A DNA stretch of 48,675 nucleotides from Helicobacteraceae bacterium (GCA_900766555.1 CAAFVR010000041.1:1-48675); one strand, 5' to 3'; shown: positions 8,662-17,879, counted from the stretch's first letter. A program made the numbers and translations. The notes: generated by a model not told the origin, from the sequence alone.

Positions 8662-9638
8662 TAATTTTTCCTTAGATCCAATCCTGCATATAAATGCGCT
8701 ACTTCATTTCCATAGCCATTGTACATTTCCGTATCGCGGCGCCTAGGGAAAAAGCTATCATCTATTACGCGCTCGCTAGCTTGGCTCCAGCGCGGATGAT
8801 TAACATTTGGATTTACCGTGGCATAAAAGCCATATTCATTGCTTGCTAATTGCATCCAAGTAGTCCTTGGCATATAATCTACAAAACTTATGCGCACTAT
8901 TGATTTAATATATTTAAAGCCATATTTCCAAGGCACCACAAGGCGCAACGGCGCGCCATTTTGCCTTGGCAGCATTTTTCCATACATTCCAACGGCTATA
9001 AATGTTAGCGGATGCATCGCCTCATCCATGCGCAAACCCTCGACATAAGGCCATCTGATATAAGTTTTTATATTACTCATCGTTTGTTGGACTACTGTTT
9101 CCATTTTGATAAATTTTGCTTTGCTAGTTGGTTTTACGACTTTTAAAAGTTCGCGCAATTCAAAGCCAAGCCAAGGTATTACCATACTCCAAGCCTCGAC
9201 GCAACGCAAGCGATAGATCCGTTCTTCTAAATTAACCATCTTTAAAATATCTTCAAAAGCTATTTGTTTTGGGCTCTCAACTTCGCCATCTAACATAACG
9301 CTCCAATTATCGATATTCATAACTTTTGCATTGTAATATGGCTCATCTTTGTTAAATCCATATTCATAATAATTATTATATGTGCTAGCTTTTGAAAATG
9401 GTGTCTCTGGCGAAGCTTTATATTTTGGATTTTTTTTATAATTATATTTCTTTCCTAATATTTGCAAATCTTCTGCGCTTGCTGTATTTATAAGCCCAGC
9501 TCCAATTGTTCCTGCGCCCAAAATGCGCACGCCAGTTAGCGCAGATCCGATAATCCCGGTATTTTTTAGGATCTCTCTGCGTTGTTTGTAGATCTTTTCA
9601 TCTGTTACTAAATTTTCCTTAAGCGAATACTTTTTCAA
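8658..9638 (-). CDS. msrP: Periplasmic methionine sulfoxide reductase catalytic subunit MsrP (YedY)
   Basis: A molybdopterin-dependent enzyme that repairs methionine sulfoxide in periplasmic proteins. The N-terminus carries a Tat-type twin Arg (residues 20-21, QRREILKNTG) before a hydrophobic stretch ending near ASA. The molybdenum-ligand cysteine is Cys146 in RLRCVEAW, followed by the family motif MVIPWLGF. The region RQNGAPLRLVVPWKYGFKYIKSI is highly typical. Length 326 aa agrees with E. coli MsrP (334). Its haem partner MsrQ is not in the window, so the electron donor is unknown. It is divergent from prfB and shares a short promoter gap containing an inverted repeat. Confidence 0.93.
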   Translation of the reverse strand: MKKYSLKENLVTDEKIYKQRREILKNTGIIGSALTGVRILGAGTIGAGLINTASAEDLQILGKKYNYKKNPKYKASPETPFSKASTYNNYYEYGFNKDEPYYNAKVMNIDNWSVMLDGEVESPKQIAFEDILKMVNLEERIYRLRCVEAWSMVIPWLGFELRELLKVVKPTSKAKFIKMETVVQQTMSNIKTYIRWPYVEGLRMDEAMHPLTFIAVGMYGKMLPRQNGAPLRLVVPWKYGFKYIKSIVRISFVDYMPRTTWMQLASNEYGFYATVNPNVNHPRWSQASERVIDDSFFPRRRDTEMYNGYGNEVAHLYAGLDLRKNY

Positions 9639-9683
9639 AACAAACCTCGATAAATTAAAGTCTTAGCCTACAATTTATAAAAA

Positions 9684-9704
9684 AACAAATAGATTTTATT
9701 TGTT
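9684..9704. promoter_or_regulatory. Inverted repeat in the msrP/prfB divergent promoter gap
   Basis: AACAAATA and TATTTGTT form a perfect 8-bp inverted repeat around a 5-nt spacer, in the short AT-rich gap between two divergent genes. It could be an operator for a dimeric regulator of msrP, or chance in AT-rich DNA. A TTAAAAT -10-like run follows immediately on the plus strand. Confidence 0.35.
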
Positions 9705-9731
9705 AAAATCATGCAAATTTTAGGTCATTTT

Positions 9732-10835
9732 TTGGACTCTTACACATATAGCGAGCTTTTAAAAGAACTCTCACAAAAGCTTTTAAACATTGCTCAAATA
9801 ATACAGCCAGATGCGATAAATTCGCGCTTAGATGAAATTGCAAAACTGGAGGAAAATCCGAACTTTTGGAATGATCCCAAACATTCAAAAGAAATAAGCC
9901 AAGAAAAATCCAAAATCTCAAGATTATTAAATCAATATCAAGAGGCCAAAAGTGCGCTAGAAGATGCAAGCGAACTTTATGAAATATCCCAAGATGACGA
10001 AAGCACGCTAAATGAACTTTTCAGCGAAGCAAAAAGCTTGGAAGATCTAATTACAAATGTAGAAATTAGCACAATGCTAAGCGATAAAAATGACCAAAAT
10101 AATGCCATTTTGACGATTCAGCCCGGCGCTGGCGGAACCGAAAGTCAAGATTGGAGCGCCATGTTGTACAGGATGTATTTGCGCTTTTGCGAAAGAGAGG
10201 GCTTTAAATATGAAGTGCTAGATTATCAAAATGGAGATGAAGCTGGCATAAAAGGCGCTGCCATTTTAATAAAAGGGCAAAATGCTTATGGCTTTTTGAA
10301 GCTTGAATCTGGCGTACATAGATTGGTGCGCAATTCGCCCTTTGATGCGGCAAATAAACGCCATACATCTTTTTCATCCGTGCAAGTCACTCCGGATCTA
10401 GACGATGATATACAAATTATTATCGAGGATAAAGATATCCGCATCGATACATATCGCGCATCCGGAGCTGGCGGTCAGCATGTAAACAAAACAGAATCAG
10501 CCATCCGCATAACGCATATCCCAACTGGCATAATTACGCAATGTCAAAATGACCGCTCGCAACATAAAAATAAAGCTCAAGCGCTCAAAATGCTAAAATC
10601 CAAGCTCTACAATTTAGAGTTGCAAAAACAAAATGAGCAAAATACCACGCAAAAATCAGACATCGCCTGGGGTCACCAGATCCGAAGTTATGTGCTAAGT
10701 CCATATCAGCAAGTCAAAGATATGCGCAGTAATCTCGCCTATAGCAATGTTGTTGGCATTTTAGATGGCGATATTCTAAGTATAATTACAGGTGTTTTGA
10801 TAGCAACTAGATCCAATTCAAAAGAGGCATTATGA
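9732..10835 (+). CDS. prfB: Peptide chain release factor 2, no programmed frameshift
   Basis: RF2 releases finished peptides at UGA and UAA. Visible are the SPF codon-recognition motif (RNSPFDAANKRHTSF) and the GGQ loop (GAGGQHVNKTESAIR). The frame is continuous, so the +1 frameshift found in E. coli prfB is absent. An ATG at 9711 is in frame, but the protein from TTG 9732 (MDSYTYSELL) matches the N-terminus I recall for Campylobacterota RF2 and has TAGGT seven nt upstream; this gives 367 aa. If the ATG is used the protein is 374 aa. It overlaps the next gene by 4 nt. The order prfB, small gene, U32 peptidase is as I recall for H. pylori. Confidence 0.94.
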   Translation: MDSYTYSELLKELSQKLLNIAQIIQPDAINSRLDEIAKLEENPNFWNDPKHSKEISQEKSKISRLLNQYQEAKSALEDASELYEISQDDESTLNELFSEAKSLEDLITNVEISTMLSDKNDQNNAILTIQPGAGGTESQDWSAMLYRMYLRFCEREGFKYEVLDYQNGDEAGIKGAAILIKGQNAYGFLKLESGVHRLVRNSPFDAANKRHTSFSSVQVTPDLDDDIQIIIEDKDIRIDTYRASGAGGQHVNKTESAIRITHIPTGIITQCQNDRSQHKNKAQALKMLKSKLYNLELQKQNEQNTTQKSDIAWGHQIRSYVLSPYQQVKDMRSNLAYSNVVGILDGDILSIITGVLIATRSNSKEAL

Positions 10836-11269
10836 ATACAACAGATGATGGCGATTTAAGCCTATTATTAGCTGAAATTAAACAACTCGAATTCAGCGCA
10901 AAGGCCCAAATTCACGACCTTCATGTGATAATGAACTATCTTATAAAACAGCTTGATATTTTTGATAAATTAAATGAAAAATACCCAAATGTACTAACGT
11001 TCAAAACTGCCATCTCAGAATCCCAAGAAGTGGTCGAAAAAATTATCCTAATCCAGGAGCAAAATCAAAAATGCCTCCAAAATATCGGATCTGTCTTTAG
11101 CATCGTAGATAGCCAAAACGAATATTGCAAAACGCTAAAGCGCAAATTAGATGTCATAAAAATTATTTCCGAACATCTAAATGGCGTATTTGAAGTGGAA
11201 CAAAGCGAAACAAAAGACGAATTGAGCGAATTTAAAGATGTGATGAAATCACTAAATGACAAGATCTAA
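10832..11269 (+). CDS. Small coiled-coil hypothetical protein between prfB and the U32 peptidase gene
   Basis: A 145-aa protein, acidic overall, with no signal peptide or membrane helix. Long amphipathic helices with heptad-like spacing run through most of the length (for example LLAEIKQLEFSAKAQ and ESQEVVEKIILIQEQNQ). It is presumably a helical bundle or coiled coil. It overlaps prfB by 4 nt, and its TAA overlaps the next ATG (TAATG), so it is translated in an operon. A hypothetical gene sits at the same place in H. pylori as I recall (HP0170). No function can be inferred beyond this conserved position. Confidence 0.75.
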   Translation: MNTTDDGDLSLLLAEIKQLEFSAKAQIHDLHVIMNYLIKQLDIFDKLNEKYPNVLTFKTAISESQEVVEKIILIQEQNQKCLQNIGSVFSIVDSQNEYCKTLKRKLDVIKIISEHLNGVFEVEQSETKDELSEFKDVMKSLNDKI

Positions 11270-12735
11270 TGGATAAGCAAATCCTAAAAGAACCAATCCA
11301 TATTGAACAAAAAGCTCCAATAAAAGTTATTCGAAATGATTTTCATGCCATCTTACCGCAGGAAACAAAAATGCCCTTAGGTCCCAAAAAGATCCAGCTA
11401 CTCTGCCCAGCTGGCAATTTGCACAAGCTCAAAATAGCCATAAATTACGGCGCTGATGCCGTTTATGGCGGGGTTAGCCATTTCTCACTCAGATCTCGCG
11501 CGAGCCTTAGCTTTGATTTTGATACTTTCAAAGAAGGCATAGATTACGCGCATAGCCGCGGTAAAAAAGTCTTTGCTACCATAAATGGCTTTCCTTTTAA
11601 TAGCCAGATCCGACAAGTCACAAGCCATATTGAAAAAATTGCAACCCTAGGCGTTGATGCCTTTATAATCGCAACTATCGGGCTTTTAAAACTCGCTAGA
11701 CAAATAGCTCCGCATATCCCAGTGCATTTATCAACACAAGCAAATGTACTAAATGTGCTTGATGCGCGAGCCTTTTATGAACTTGGCGCAAAACGCATCG
11801 TGGCAGCGCGTGAAATCTCACTCAAAGATTTAATTGCCATCAAAAATGAATTACCAGATCTAGAGCTTGAAATATTTGTTCATGGCTCAATGTGCTTTGC
11901 ATTTTCTGGCCGCTGCCTAATCTCAGCACTTCAATCTGCGCGCATGCCAAATCGCGGCTCATGCGCTAATGATTGCAGATTTGACTATGAAATATATGCC
12001 AAAAGTAAAGAAAGCGACGCCTTATTTCGCCTTGAAGAAACGCCCGGAGTTGGCACGCATATTTTTAACTCAAAAGATCTAAATTTAAGTGCGCATTTGC
12101 ATGAGATATTGCAAAGCGGAGCTGTTGATGCGCTAAAAATTGAGGGGCGCACAAAATCAAGCTATTATGCTGGGATCACGGCGCGCACATACAAAATGGC
12201 GCTAGAAGATTTTTATAGCAATCTAAATGAAAATGAACTAAAAGAACGCAAAAAAATCTATAACTTTGAGCTACATACGCTAAAACATCGCGGCTTCACC
12301 GATGGCTATATAATACATAGGCCATATGAAAAGCTAGATTCGCAAAATCATGATTCTGCCATTAGCGATGGGAGCTTTCAAGTATGCGGCGAAGTTATCG
12401 AAAGTGGCGATAAATTCCTCTGTAAATACAGCATTTTCCTAGGAGATGAAATGGAGCTTGTCGCACCGCTTGATACTAAAATCCCGCTTGTAGATAATGA
12501 AATTGGTAGCATCATTAAACGAAATGATCGTTTCTATATCACATTCAAAAAGCTTATCGCCACGCATCCAGAAAGCAGCAAAATAAAAGAGCTAAACGAA
12601 GTGCACAGCGGCAATGTGCATTTGATCTCGCTGCCGATTCCAATATGTGCTTATGCATTTTTACGCAAAAAAATGCGCGAAAATGACATAAATCGCGTTG
12701 ATGACAAAACAGAAGAGCTCTGGGCAAAGGGATAA
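11269..12735 (+). CDS. U32-family peptidase (PrtC/TrhP-like)
   Basis: U32 proteins of this type act in 5-hydroxyuridine modification of tRNA (TrhP/YegQ) and were earlier called collagenases (PrtC). The core starts LLCPAGNLHKLKIAINYGADAVY. It has the signature FVHGSMCFAFSGRC and the later RGSCANDCR, which give the conserved cysteines that probably hold an iron-sulfur cluster. The start is uncertain: ATG 11269 overlaps the previous stop and yields 488 aa, with a 34-residue N-terminal extension. ATG 11371 has a better ribosome-binding site (AGGA, 7-nt spacer) and begins exactly where homologues begin, giving 454 aa. I keep the longer form because of the TAATG coupling. Confidence 0.9.
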   Translation: MDKQILKEPIHIEQKAPIKVIRNDFHAILPQETKMPLGPKKIQLLCPAGNLHKLKIAINYGADAVYGGVSHFSLRSRASLSFDFDTFKEGIDYAHSRGKKVFATINGFPFNSQIRQVTSHIEKIATLGVDAFIIATIGLLKLARQIAPHIPVHLSTQANVLNVLDARAFYELGAKRIVAAREISLKDLIAIKNELPDLELEIFVHGSMCFAFSGRCLISALQSARMPNRGSCANDCRFDYEIYAKSKESDALFRLEETPGVGTHIFNSKDLNLSAHLHEILQSGAVDALKIEGRTKSSYYAGITARTYKMALEDFYSNLNENELKERKKIYNFELHTLKHRGFTDGYIIHRPYEKLDSQNHDSAISDGSFQVCGEVIESGDKFLCKYSIFLGDEMELVAPLDTKIPLVDNEIGSIIKRNDRFYITFKKLIATHPESSKIKELNEVHSGNVHLISLPIPICAYAFLRKKMRENDINRVDDKTEELWAKG

Positions 12736-12736
12736 A

Positions 12737-13636
12737 ATGAATTCATTAGTAAAACTAAGCAAATTATCAAAAATAGTGGCCGACACCGGCGATATCAAGC
12801 AGATCTGGGATTTGCGCGATGTGATAATTGATGCTACAACAAATCCGAGCCTAATTACAAATGCACTAACAAAACAAAGCGATAATGACGAGTTCCAAAG
12901 CTTTTATGAAGAATTGCTAAAACATGCCCTTGAAGTAAATATCAATGACGCGCCAGATCTAATAGCAATTCACATGGGCGCTGAAATATTATCCATAATA
13001 AAAGGGCGCGTCTCCTCCGAGCTAGATCCGAACTTAGCGCATGATGAAAGCGCCACGATCAAAGAAGCGCATAAATTCATAGAGCGATATGCAAAACTTG
13101 GCATCAAAAGCGAGCGCATATTAATAAAAATACCAGCCACAAATGAGGGTATAGCGGCTGCAAAAAAGCTCCAAAAAGATGGCATTTATTGCAATTTGAC
13201 GCTTCTTTTTACGCATGACAAAGCCAAGGCCTGCGCTGATGCTGGCGTTAGCTTGATCTCTCCATTTGTGGGACGCATCAGCGATTTTTACAAAGATAAA
13301 ATGAACTTTGAGCTAGGAAGCCCTGATGATCCGGGCATCAAAAGCGTTAAAAATATCTATAGCTTTTATAAAAATAATGGCTATAAAACAGAGGTCATGG
13401 CTGCGAGCTTTAGGTCCATCCGCCAAGTTTGCGCGCTTGGAGGCTGCGATTTGCTTACTATTTCTCCAGCTCTAATTCATGAGCTAAAAAATGCAGATAT
13501 AACGCCAAATAAACTTGATATCGCGCCACAAAAGCTAGAAAATCAAAATCAACTTGAGTTAGAAACCCTAGTTGAGGCCGGAATTGCCGCTTTTAGCAAG
13601 GCTAGATCGGATCTGAAAGCCAAACTAGCTAGCTAA
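12737..13636 (+). CDS. tal: Transaldolase
   Basis: Transfers dihydroxyacetone units in the pentose phosphate pathway. Motifs: DATTNPSLI (residues 32-40), Schiff-base Lys131 in ILIKIPATNEG, then CNLTLLFTHDKAKACADAG and SPFVGRISDFYK. The ATG at 12737 follows AAAGGG with a short spacer and gives 299 aa. An in-frame upstream ATG at 12698 would run into the end of the U32 gene and is unlikely. It follows the U32 gene after a single base and ends the prfB operon, facing glmU. A weak 5-bp AT hairpin lies just after the stop (13637-13650). Confidence 0.95.
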   Translation: MNSLVKLSKLSKIVADTGDIKQIWDLRDVIIDATTNPSLITNALTKQSDNDEFQSFYEELLKHALEVNINDAPDLIAIHMGAEILSIIKGRVSSELDPNLAHDESATIKEAHKFIERYAKLGIKSERILIKIPATNEGIAAAKKLQKDGIYCNLTLLFTHDKAKACADAGVSLISPFVGRISDFYKDKMNFELGSPDDPGIKSVKNIYSFYKNNGYKTEVMAASFRSIRQVCALGGCDLLTISPALIHELKNADITPNKLDIAPQKLENQNQLELETLVEAGIAAFSKARSDLKAKLAS

Positions 13637-13648
13637 AGTTTTTTTAAA

Positions 13649-14941
13649 CTATTTGAAAAATTTAAAATAGCCATTTTTGATAGCTTTTTGCTCTTTGCGC
13701 GAAATTATTAAATCGCCACTTTCTGCATTTTTTGTCACAGTAGAGCCCGCGGCAATTAGGACATTGTCTTCTATGGAAATTGGCGCGATTAATTGCACAT
13801 CGCTGCCTACAAAAACATTTTTGCCTATTTTTGTTTGATGCTTTTTTTTGCCATCATAATTGCATGTAATTACGCCAGCGCCGATATTTGAGCCCTCTAA
13901 AATCTCGCAATCTCCAAGATAGCTCAAATGATTTGCCTTTGCGCCTATTATTTTTGCGGCTTTTGTCTCAACAAAATTGCCAATCTTTGAATTTAATATC
14001 TGTGATTTTGGCCGAATATGCGCAAAAGGGCCCACCTCGCTATTTATGACATTGCTTTCATTTATAATGCTATGTGATTTAATAATCGAATTTGAGATGA
14101 CGCTTTTTTCGATCCTAGTGCCCTCATAGATCTGACATTCGCCAACAATTGAGCTGAAATAATCGATATAAATGCTCTCTGGCAAATGAAAAATCACGCC
14201 ATTTTCCATAAATTTGGAGCGTATTTTATCGAGCTTCAAAGCCTCGGCTTTAGCTAGATCCAACTTGGAATTCACGCCAATAAAATTATCCTGTTTTACA
14301 AAAAATGGCGTAATCTCATATTTCTTGCTAGCTAACGCGATTAGATCCGTTAAATAATATTCATTTTGCGCATTATTTGGCTTAATTTTTGGCAGCAATT
14401 CCTGCAAAACATCAGCTGGGAAAATATAGGCGCCAGCATTTAGCACATCAATTTTCTTTTGATCTTGGTTGCAATCTTTTTCTTCAATTATTTGCAGCGC
14501 TCTGTTATTTTCTATCACAACGTGCCCATAATTTAGCAATTCATTGGATCTAAAAACGCCGATGCCAAAATTTAGCTCAAGCTTGGCTAAAAGCTCATCT
14601 GCGCTTATATTTGGGCAATCTCCATTTAAAATTAGTACTTTTTTATACTTTGTTTGCAATGGCTTTTCATTAATTATTAATGCGCCAGCTGTACCTGGGA
14701 AGCGCGCCAAGTCTTGGATATGGAAATTTATTGCATTATTTTTATAAAAATCACATATCCTATTTTTTATTTGCTCGCTCTCATGTCCCAAAATCACATG
14801 AATATCATCGCTAAGCTTTTTTGCGACTTCTAAAACATGCAAAATCATCTCCAAACCGCATATTTTATGCAGCACTTTTGGAGTGGATGATTTCATCCTA
14901 GTGCCCTTGCCAGCGCTCAAAATAATAATAGATACGCTCAT
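13649..14941 (-). CDS. glmU: Bifunctional UDP-N-acetylglucosamine pyrophosphorylase / glucosamine-1-phosphate acetyltransferase
   Basis: Makes UDP-GlcNAc for peptidoglycan and lipid A. The N-terminal uridyltransferase domain opens IIILSAGKGTRMKSSTPKVLH and has the LNGDCP motif. The C-terminal half is a left-handed beta-helix with hexapeptide repeats and the acetyltransferase elements GPFAHIRPKS and NHLSYLGDCEI. Length 430 aa is typical for Campylobacterota. The ATG is preceded by AAGGATTAAG, which is the last copy of a 17-bp tandem repeat joining it to ppk. In H. pylori and C. jejuni, as I recall, glmU neighbours fliP directly; here ppk lies between them. Confidence 0.96.
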   Translation of the reverse strand: MSVSIIILSAGKGTRMKSSTPKVLHKICGLEMILHVLEVAKKLSDDIHVILGHESEQIKNRICDFYKNNAINFHIQDLARFPGTAGALIINEKPLQTKYKKVLILNGDCPNISADELLAKLELNFGIGVFRSNELLNYGHVVIENNRALQIIEEKDCNQDQKKIDVLNAGAYIFPADVLQELLPKIKPNNAQNEYYLTDLIALASKKYEITPFFVKQDNFIGVNSKLDLAKAEALKLDKIRSKFMENGVIFHLPESIYIDYFSSIVGECQIYEGTRIEKSVISNSIIKSHSIINESNVINSEVGPFAHIRPKSQILNSKIGNFVETKAAKIIGAKANHLSYLGDCEILEGSNIGAGVITCNYDGKKKHQTKIGKNVFVGSDVQLIAPISIEDNVLIAAGSTVTKNAESGDLIISRKEQKAIKNGYFKFFK

Positions 14942-14988
14942 CTTAATCCTTTTTACATCTTAATCTTTTTTACACTTTAATCTTTTTT
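14938..14988 (-). repeat. Three tandem 17-bp repeats bridging the ppk stop and the glmU start
   Basis: On the minus strand three adjacent copies read AAAAAAGATTAAAGTGT (14988-14972), AAAAAAGATTAAGATGT (14971-14955) and AAAAAGGATTAAGATGA (14954-14938). The first copy carries the ppk stop codon (GAT TAA). The third supplies the Shine-Dalgarno AAGGA and start ATG of glmU. The middle copy has an ATG directly followed by TAA. Copy-number change would alter only the spacer. Confidence 0.85.
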
Positions 14989-17094
14989 GGGAATCTGTGA
15001 ATCTAAGCCCCCAGCTCTTTTGTGATATTCTCCATCTGGGCTTAAAACATAGGCATTTAGGCCATCTTGGAGTTGCAAAAATAATGTGCTCTCGAGCTCC
15101 CTTTTTAGCTCGCAATCTGTTATTGGCACCATTAATTCGATGCGGCGCGACAAATTCCTAGGCATTAGATCCGCACTAGAGAAATATATCGCGTCATCAT
15201 GTTTGAAATAATAAATCCTAGCATGCTCCAAAAAGCGCCCCACAATTGAAATCACATTAATATTTTCATTTTCATTTGCGCTAGGCAACATTACACAAAT
15301 TCCACGAATTATAAGATCTATGCGCGCGCCCGCACTTGCGGCTAGTTTTAGCGCATTTATAATATCAAGTGAGACAAGCGCATTTGCCTTCAAAATGATA
15401 TGCCCCTGTTCTCCAAATTCTGCTTCATTTGCGATTAAATGCAAAAGCTTATCTTTAATCTGATTTGGCGCGGCACTCAAAAATAAAAGTTCTGGCGCAT
15501 GGCCAATTGTAAGCGCGTGGAAAAAATGCGTCAAATCCTTTGTAATCCTCGGATCTGAGGTTAAAAAGCTCACATCTGTGTATATTTTGGCACTTTTGGA
15601 ATTGTAATTTCCGCTGCTTAAATGCGCATAAAGTTTTGTTTTGTCGCCCTCGCCTTCTTTGCGCACAATTAATGTGGCCTTGGCATGCACTTTGATATTT
15701 GGCAAAGAATATATTACATGCGCGCCGGCATTTTCAAGCGCCTTTGCCCAATGCAAATTATTTTCCTCATCAAAGCGCGCCTTGAGCTCGATTATCACGC
15801 TAACTTGCTTTGTTTTTGCCGCCAAAATGAGACTATTTATAATTCTAGATCTGCTCCCGGCGCGATAAAGCGTCATTTTGATAGATAAAACATCATCATC
15901 CAAACATGCGCGCTCGATGAAATCCTCAACAAGCGCAAAATCATCATATGGCTGATATAGCAATAAATCGCGCTCTTGCAATTTGGCAAAAATGTCTTGA
16001 ACTTCAAGCTTTTTTGGCAGCTCCAAAATATCTTCGTCTGCAAAAGTTGCATTTGCACATATCTCGTGCAGCGAGCTTGGATTTAATAATGGCATAAAAT
16101 ATTTTTTATCTTCTAGGTCAAAAAATGTGTTTGCATCTAGCGTATTTCCGGCCTCTAAATTTGCGTAAATATCGCTATTTTTTAGCCCCAAATGTTCTTG
16201 CAAAAAATTTAAAATATTAATAGCTTTTATATTGCCTCGCGCTTCAAGACGCCGTATTTTGCCATTTTCACGCGCTTTTAGGCCGCGCTTTGTTAGCATT
16301 ATCAAATCATCTGCTTCTAATTGCTCAATTTCGATATCAGCATGGCGCGTCACGCGGAAAAATAGCTTTTGATTTATGTTAAATCCATTTGCGGAAAAAT
16401 CAGCAAAAAGTTCATCACAAAGCGCACTAATAATACTAACAATTGGTATAAATATCTGCGCTTGTGTCTCTAAATCTGGCTTAAAAAAGCGCGCCAAACC
16501 CTTTGGTATTTTGATAAAAATAAGCTTTGCATTATTTTGTTTATCACTCAAAATTAGCGCAAGTGTGGTGGATAAATTCTCACAAATTGGCAGGCTTATC
16601 TCGCCTTTTATTTCATTTTCATTAGTGAGCTTTAAATTATCACAAACTATGACGCTTAGCGCTGGAAAAATATGCTCAAAAAAATGCTCCTTGACTAAGA
16701 TTTTTATCTCTTCCAAAGAAAACTTGGAACTAAATTCAGAAAGCCTGTTGTAATCTACAATATGTATATTTGCGGCCCTAAGCTCGCTTATTATTGAGCT
16801 AAAAATGCTTGAAAATTCCTTGCTTTCTTTGCGGATATAAGAATCAATCAGATCTAGCTCTTTTTGTATACCAAGGCAGTCTTGGGACGTCTGATTTACG
16901 CCGCTTTCAAATAGCATTTTTAGATTTGAGACGCGAATCATGTAAAATTCATCCAAATTTGTGCCATAAATTCCCAAAAATCCGAGCCTACGCTTAAGTC
17001 CAAAATCACTTCTAATGCTTTGATTTAACACGCGAGAATTAAATTTGAGCCATGAAATTTGGCGATTTATGAGATTACAAAAACATGCACTCAT
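14977..17094 (-). CDS. ppk: Polyphosphate kinase 1
   Basis: Polymerises inorganic polyphosphate from ATP (reversible), at the inner membrane in other bacteria. The N-terminus (RQISWLKFNSRVL ... YGTNLDEFYMIRVSNLK) is typical. The autophosphorylated histidine matching E. coli His435 is His470 in KVHAKATL, and the second conserved histidine is His491 in YAHLSSGNYN. Later LVIRG-like (IDLIIRGICVMLP) and SSADLMPRNLSRRIELM segments complete the fold. 705 aa is normal. The start overlaps the fliP stop by 4 nt. Exopolyphosphatase-type ppx lies at 33409 in the same window. Confidence 0.96.
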   Translation of the reverse strand: MSACFCNLINRQISWLKFNSRVLNQSIRSDFGLKRRLGFLGIYGTNLDEFYMIRVSNLKMLFESGVNQTSQDCLGIQKELDLIDSYIRKESKEFSSIFSSIISELRAANIHIVDYNRLSEFSSKFSLEEIKILVKEHFFEHIFPALSVIVCDNLKLTNENEIKGEISLPICENLSTTLALILSDKQNNAKLIFIKIPKGLARFFKPDLETQAQIFIPIVSIISALCDELFADFSANGFNINQKLFFRVTRHADIEIEQLEADDLIMLTKRGLKARENGKIRRLEARGNIKAINILNFLQEHLGLKNSDIYANLEAGNTLDANTFFDLEDKKYFMPLLNPSSLHEICANATFADEDILELPKKLEVQDIFAKLQERDLLLYQPYDDFALVEDFIERACLDDDVLSIKMTLYRAGSRSRIINSLILAAKTKQVSVIIELKARFDEENNLHWAKALENAGAHVIYSLPNIKVHAKATLIVRKEGEGDKTKLYAHLSSGNYNSKSAKIYTDVSFLTSDPRITKDLTHFFHALTIGHAPELLFLSAAPNQIKDKLLHLIANEAEFGEQGHIILKANALVSLDIINALKLAASAGARIDLIIRGICVMLPSANENENINVISIVGRFLEHARIYYFKHDDAIYFSSADLMPRNLSRRIELMVPITDCELKRELESTLFLQLQDGLNAYVLSPDGEYHKRAGGLDSQIPKKD

Positions 17095-17879
17095 TTGAAA
17101 CTGGCCACAAGACTGCCAATTAATAAATTAAATCCATCAACTAGCACAAAAATCAATATCTTAAAAGGTAGCGATATCAAAACCGGCGGCAAAAGCATCA
17201 TCCCCATGGCCATTAAAACCGAGCTCACAATTAAATCTATCGCCAAAAATGGCAGATATATCAAAAAGCCAATCTGAAATGCCGTTTTAAGCTCAGATAT
17301 CATAAATGCCGGGACCAAAATACTTAAGCTCACATCGCTTTTGCTCTTTGGATTATCCAAATTTCTGATGCGATAAAATAGCGCCAAGTCACTTTCTCGC
17401 GTATTTTTTAGCATAAATTCTTTAAAGGGTTGCACGCCGCGATCAAATGCCACGTCATATGAGATCTGGTTATCCATATATGGCTTAATTGCACTTTCAT
17501 AGCTTTGTTTTATCGTAGGCTCCATGATAAAAAATGTCAAAATCAAAGCTAGCGTTACCAAAATCTGCGTTGGCGGGCTCTGCTGACTCCCAAGCGCGGT
17601 GCGCAAAAAAGAAAAAACAATTAACAATCTAGTAAAGCTAGTCATAACCAAAACAAGGCTTGGCGCTAGCACCAAAAGCGTTATTACAAGCACGACATTT
17701 AACGTAGTCACAAGGCTAGCTGGGCTGCTTGGCGCAGTTAGCGAAAGATTAATTGTAGGTATTGTCTCAGCACTAGATCCGATCCCAAACAAAAACAAGC
17801 TAAATATTATAAAAATGGGCAATTTATGGAGGCTTTTTACGTGCATTTTGGTAACAGCAAATAAATTTTCATCCTTCAC
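17091..17879 (-). CDS. fliP: Flagellar type III export apparatus protein FliP
   Basis: A core membrane component of the flagellar export gate. The protein has an N-terminal cleavable-type signal (hydrophobic about residues 19-37), then TM segments. Family signatures are FTRLLIVFSFLRTALGSQQSPP, the periplasmic RIRNLDNPKS region, FMISELKTAFQIGFLIYLPF and SVLMAMGMMLLPP. 262 aa. The first ATG gives an 11-residue extension before a second Met at residue 12, so the start could be 17846. It indicates a flagellated organism, although no other flagellar gene is in the window. Confidence 0.95.
   Translation of the reverse strand: MKDENLFAVTKMHVKSLHKLPIFIIFSLFLFGIGSSAETIPTINLSLTAPSSPASLVTTLNVVLVITLLVLAPSLVLVMTSFTRLLIVFSFLRTALGSQQSPPTQILVTLALILTFFIMEPTIKQSYESAIKPYMDNQISYDVAFDRGVQPFKEFMLKNTRESDLALFYRIRNLDNPKSKSDVSLSILVPAFMISELKTAFQIGFLIYLPFLAIDLIVSSVLMAMGMMLLPPVLISLPFKILIFVLVDGFNLLIGSLVASFK

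Noticed and set aside
9711..9731. ATG 9711 as the prfB start
   Set aside because: No ribosome-binding site precedes it and the extra seven residues do not match the RF2 N-terminus; TTG 9732 is preferred, though not proven.
13637..13650. Hairpin AGTTT-4-AAACT after tal as a bidirectional terminator
   Set aside because: The stem is only five AT-rich pairs and very weak, so I do not call it a terminator.
15641..16997. Several open frames antisense to ppk and similar shadows throughout the window
   Set aside because: They lie opposite conserved genes, have no ribosome-binding sites and no recognisable products.
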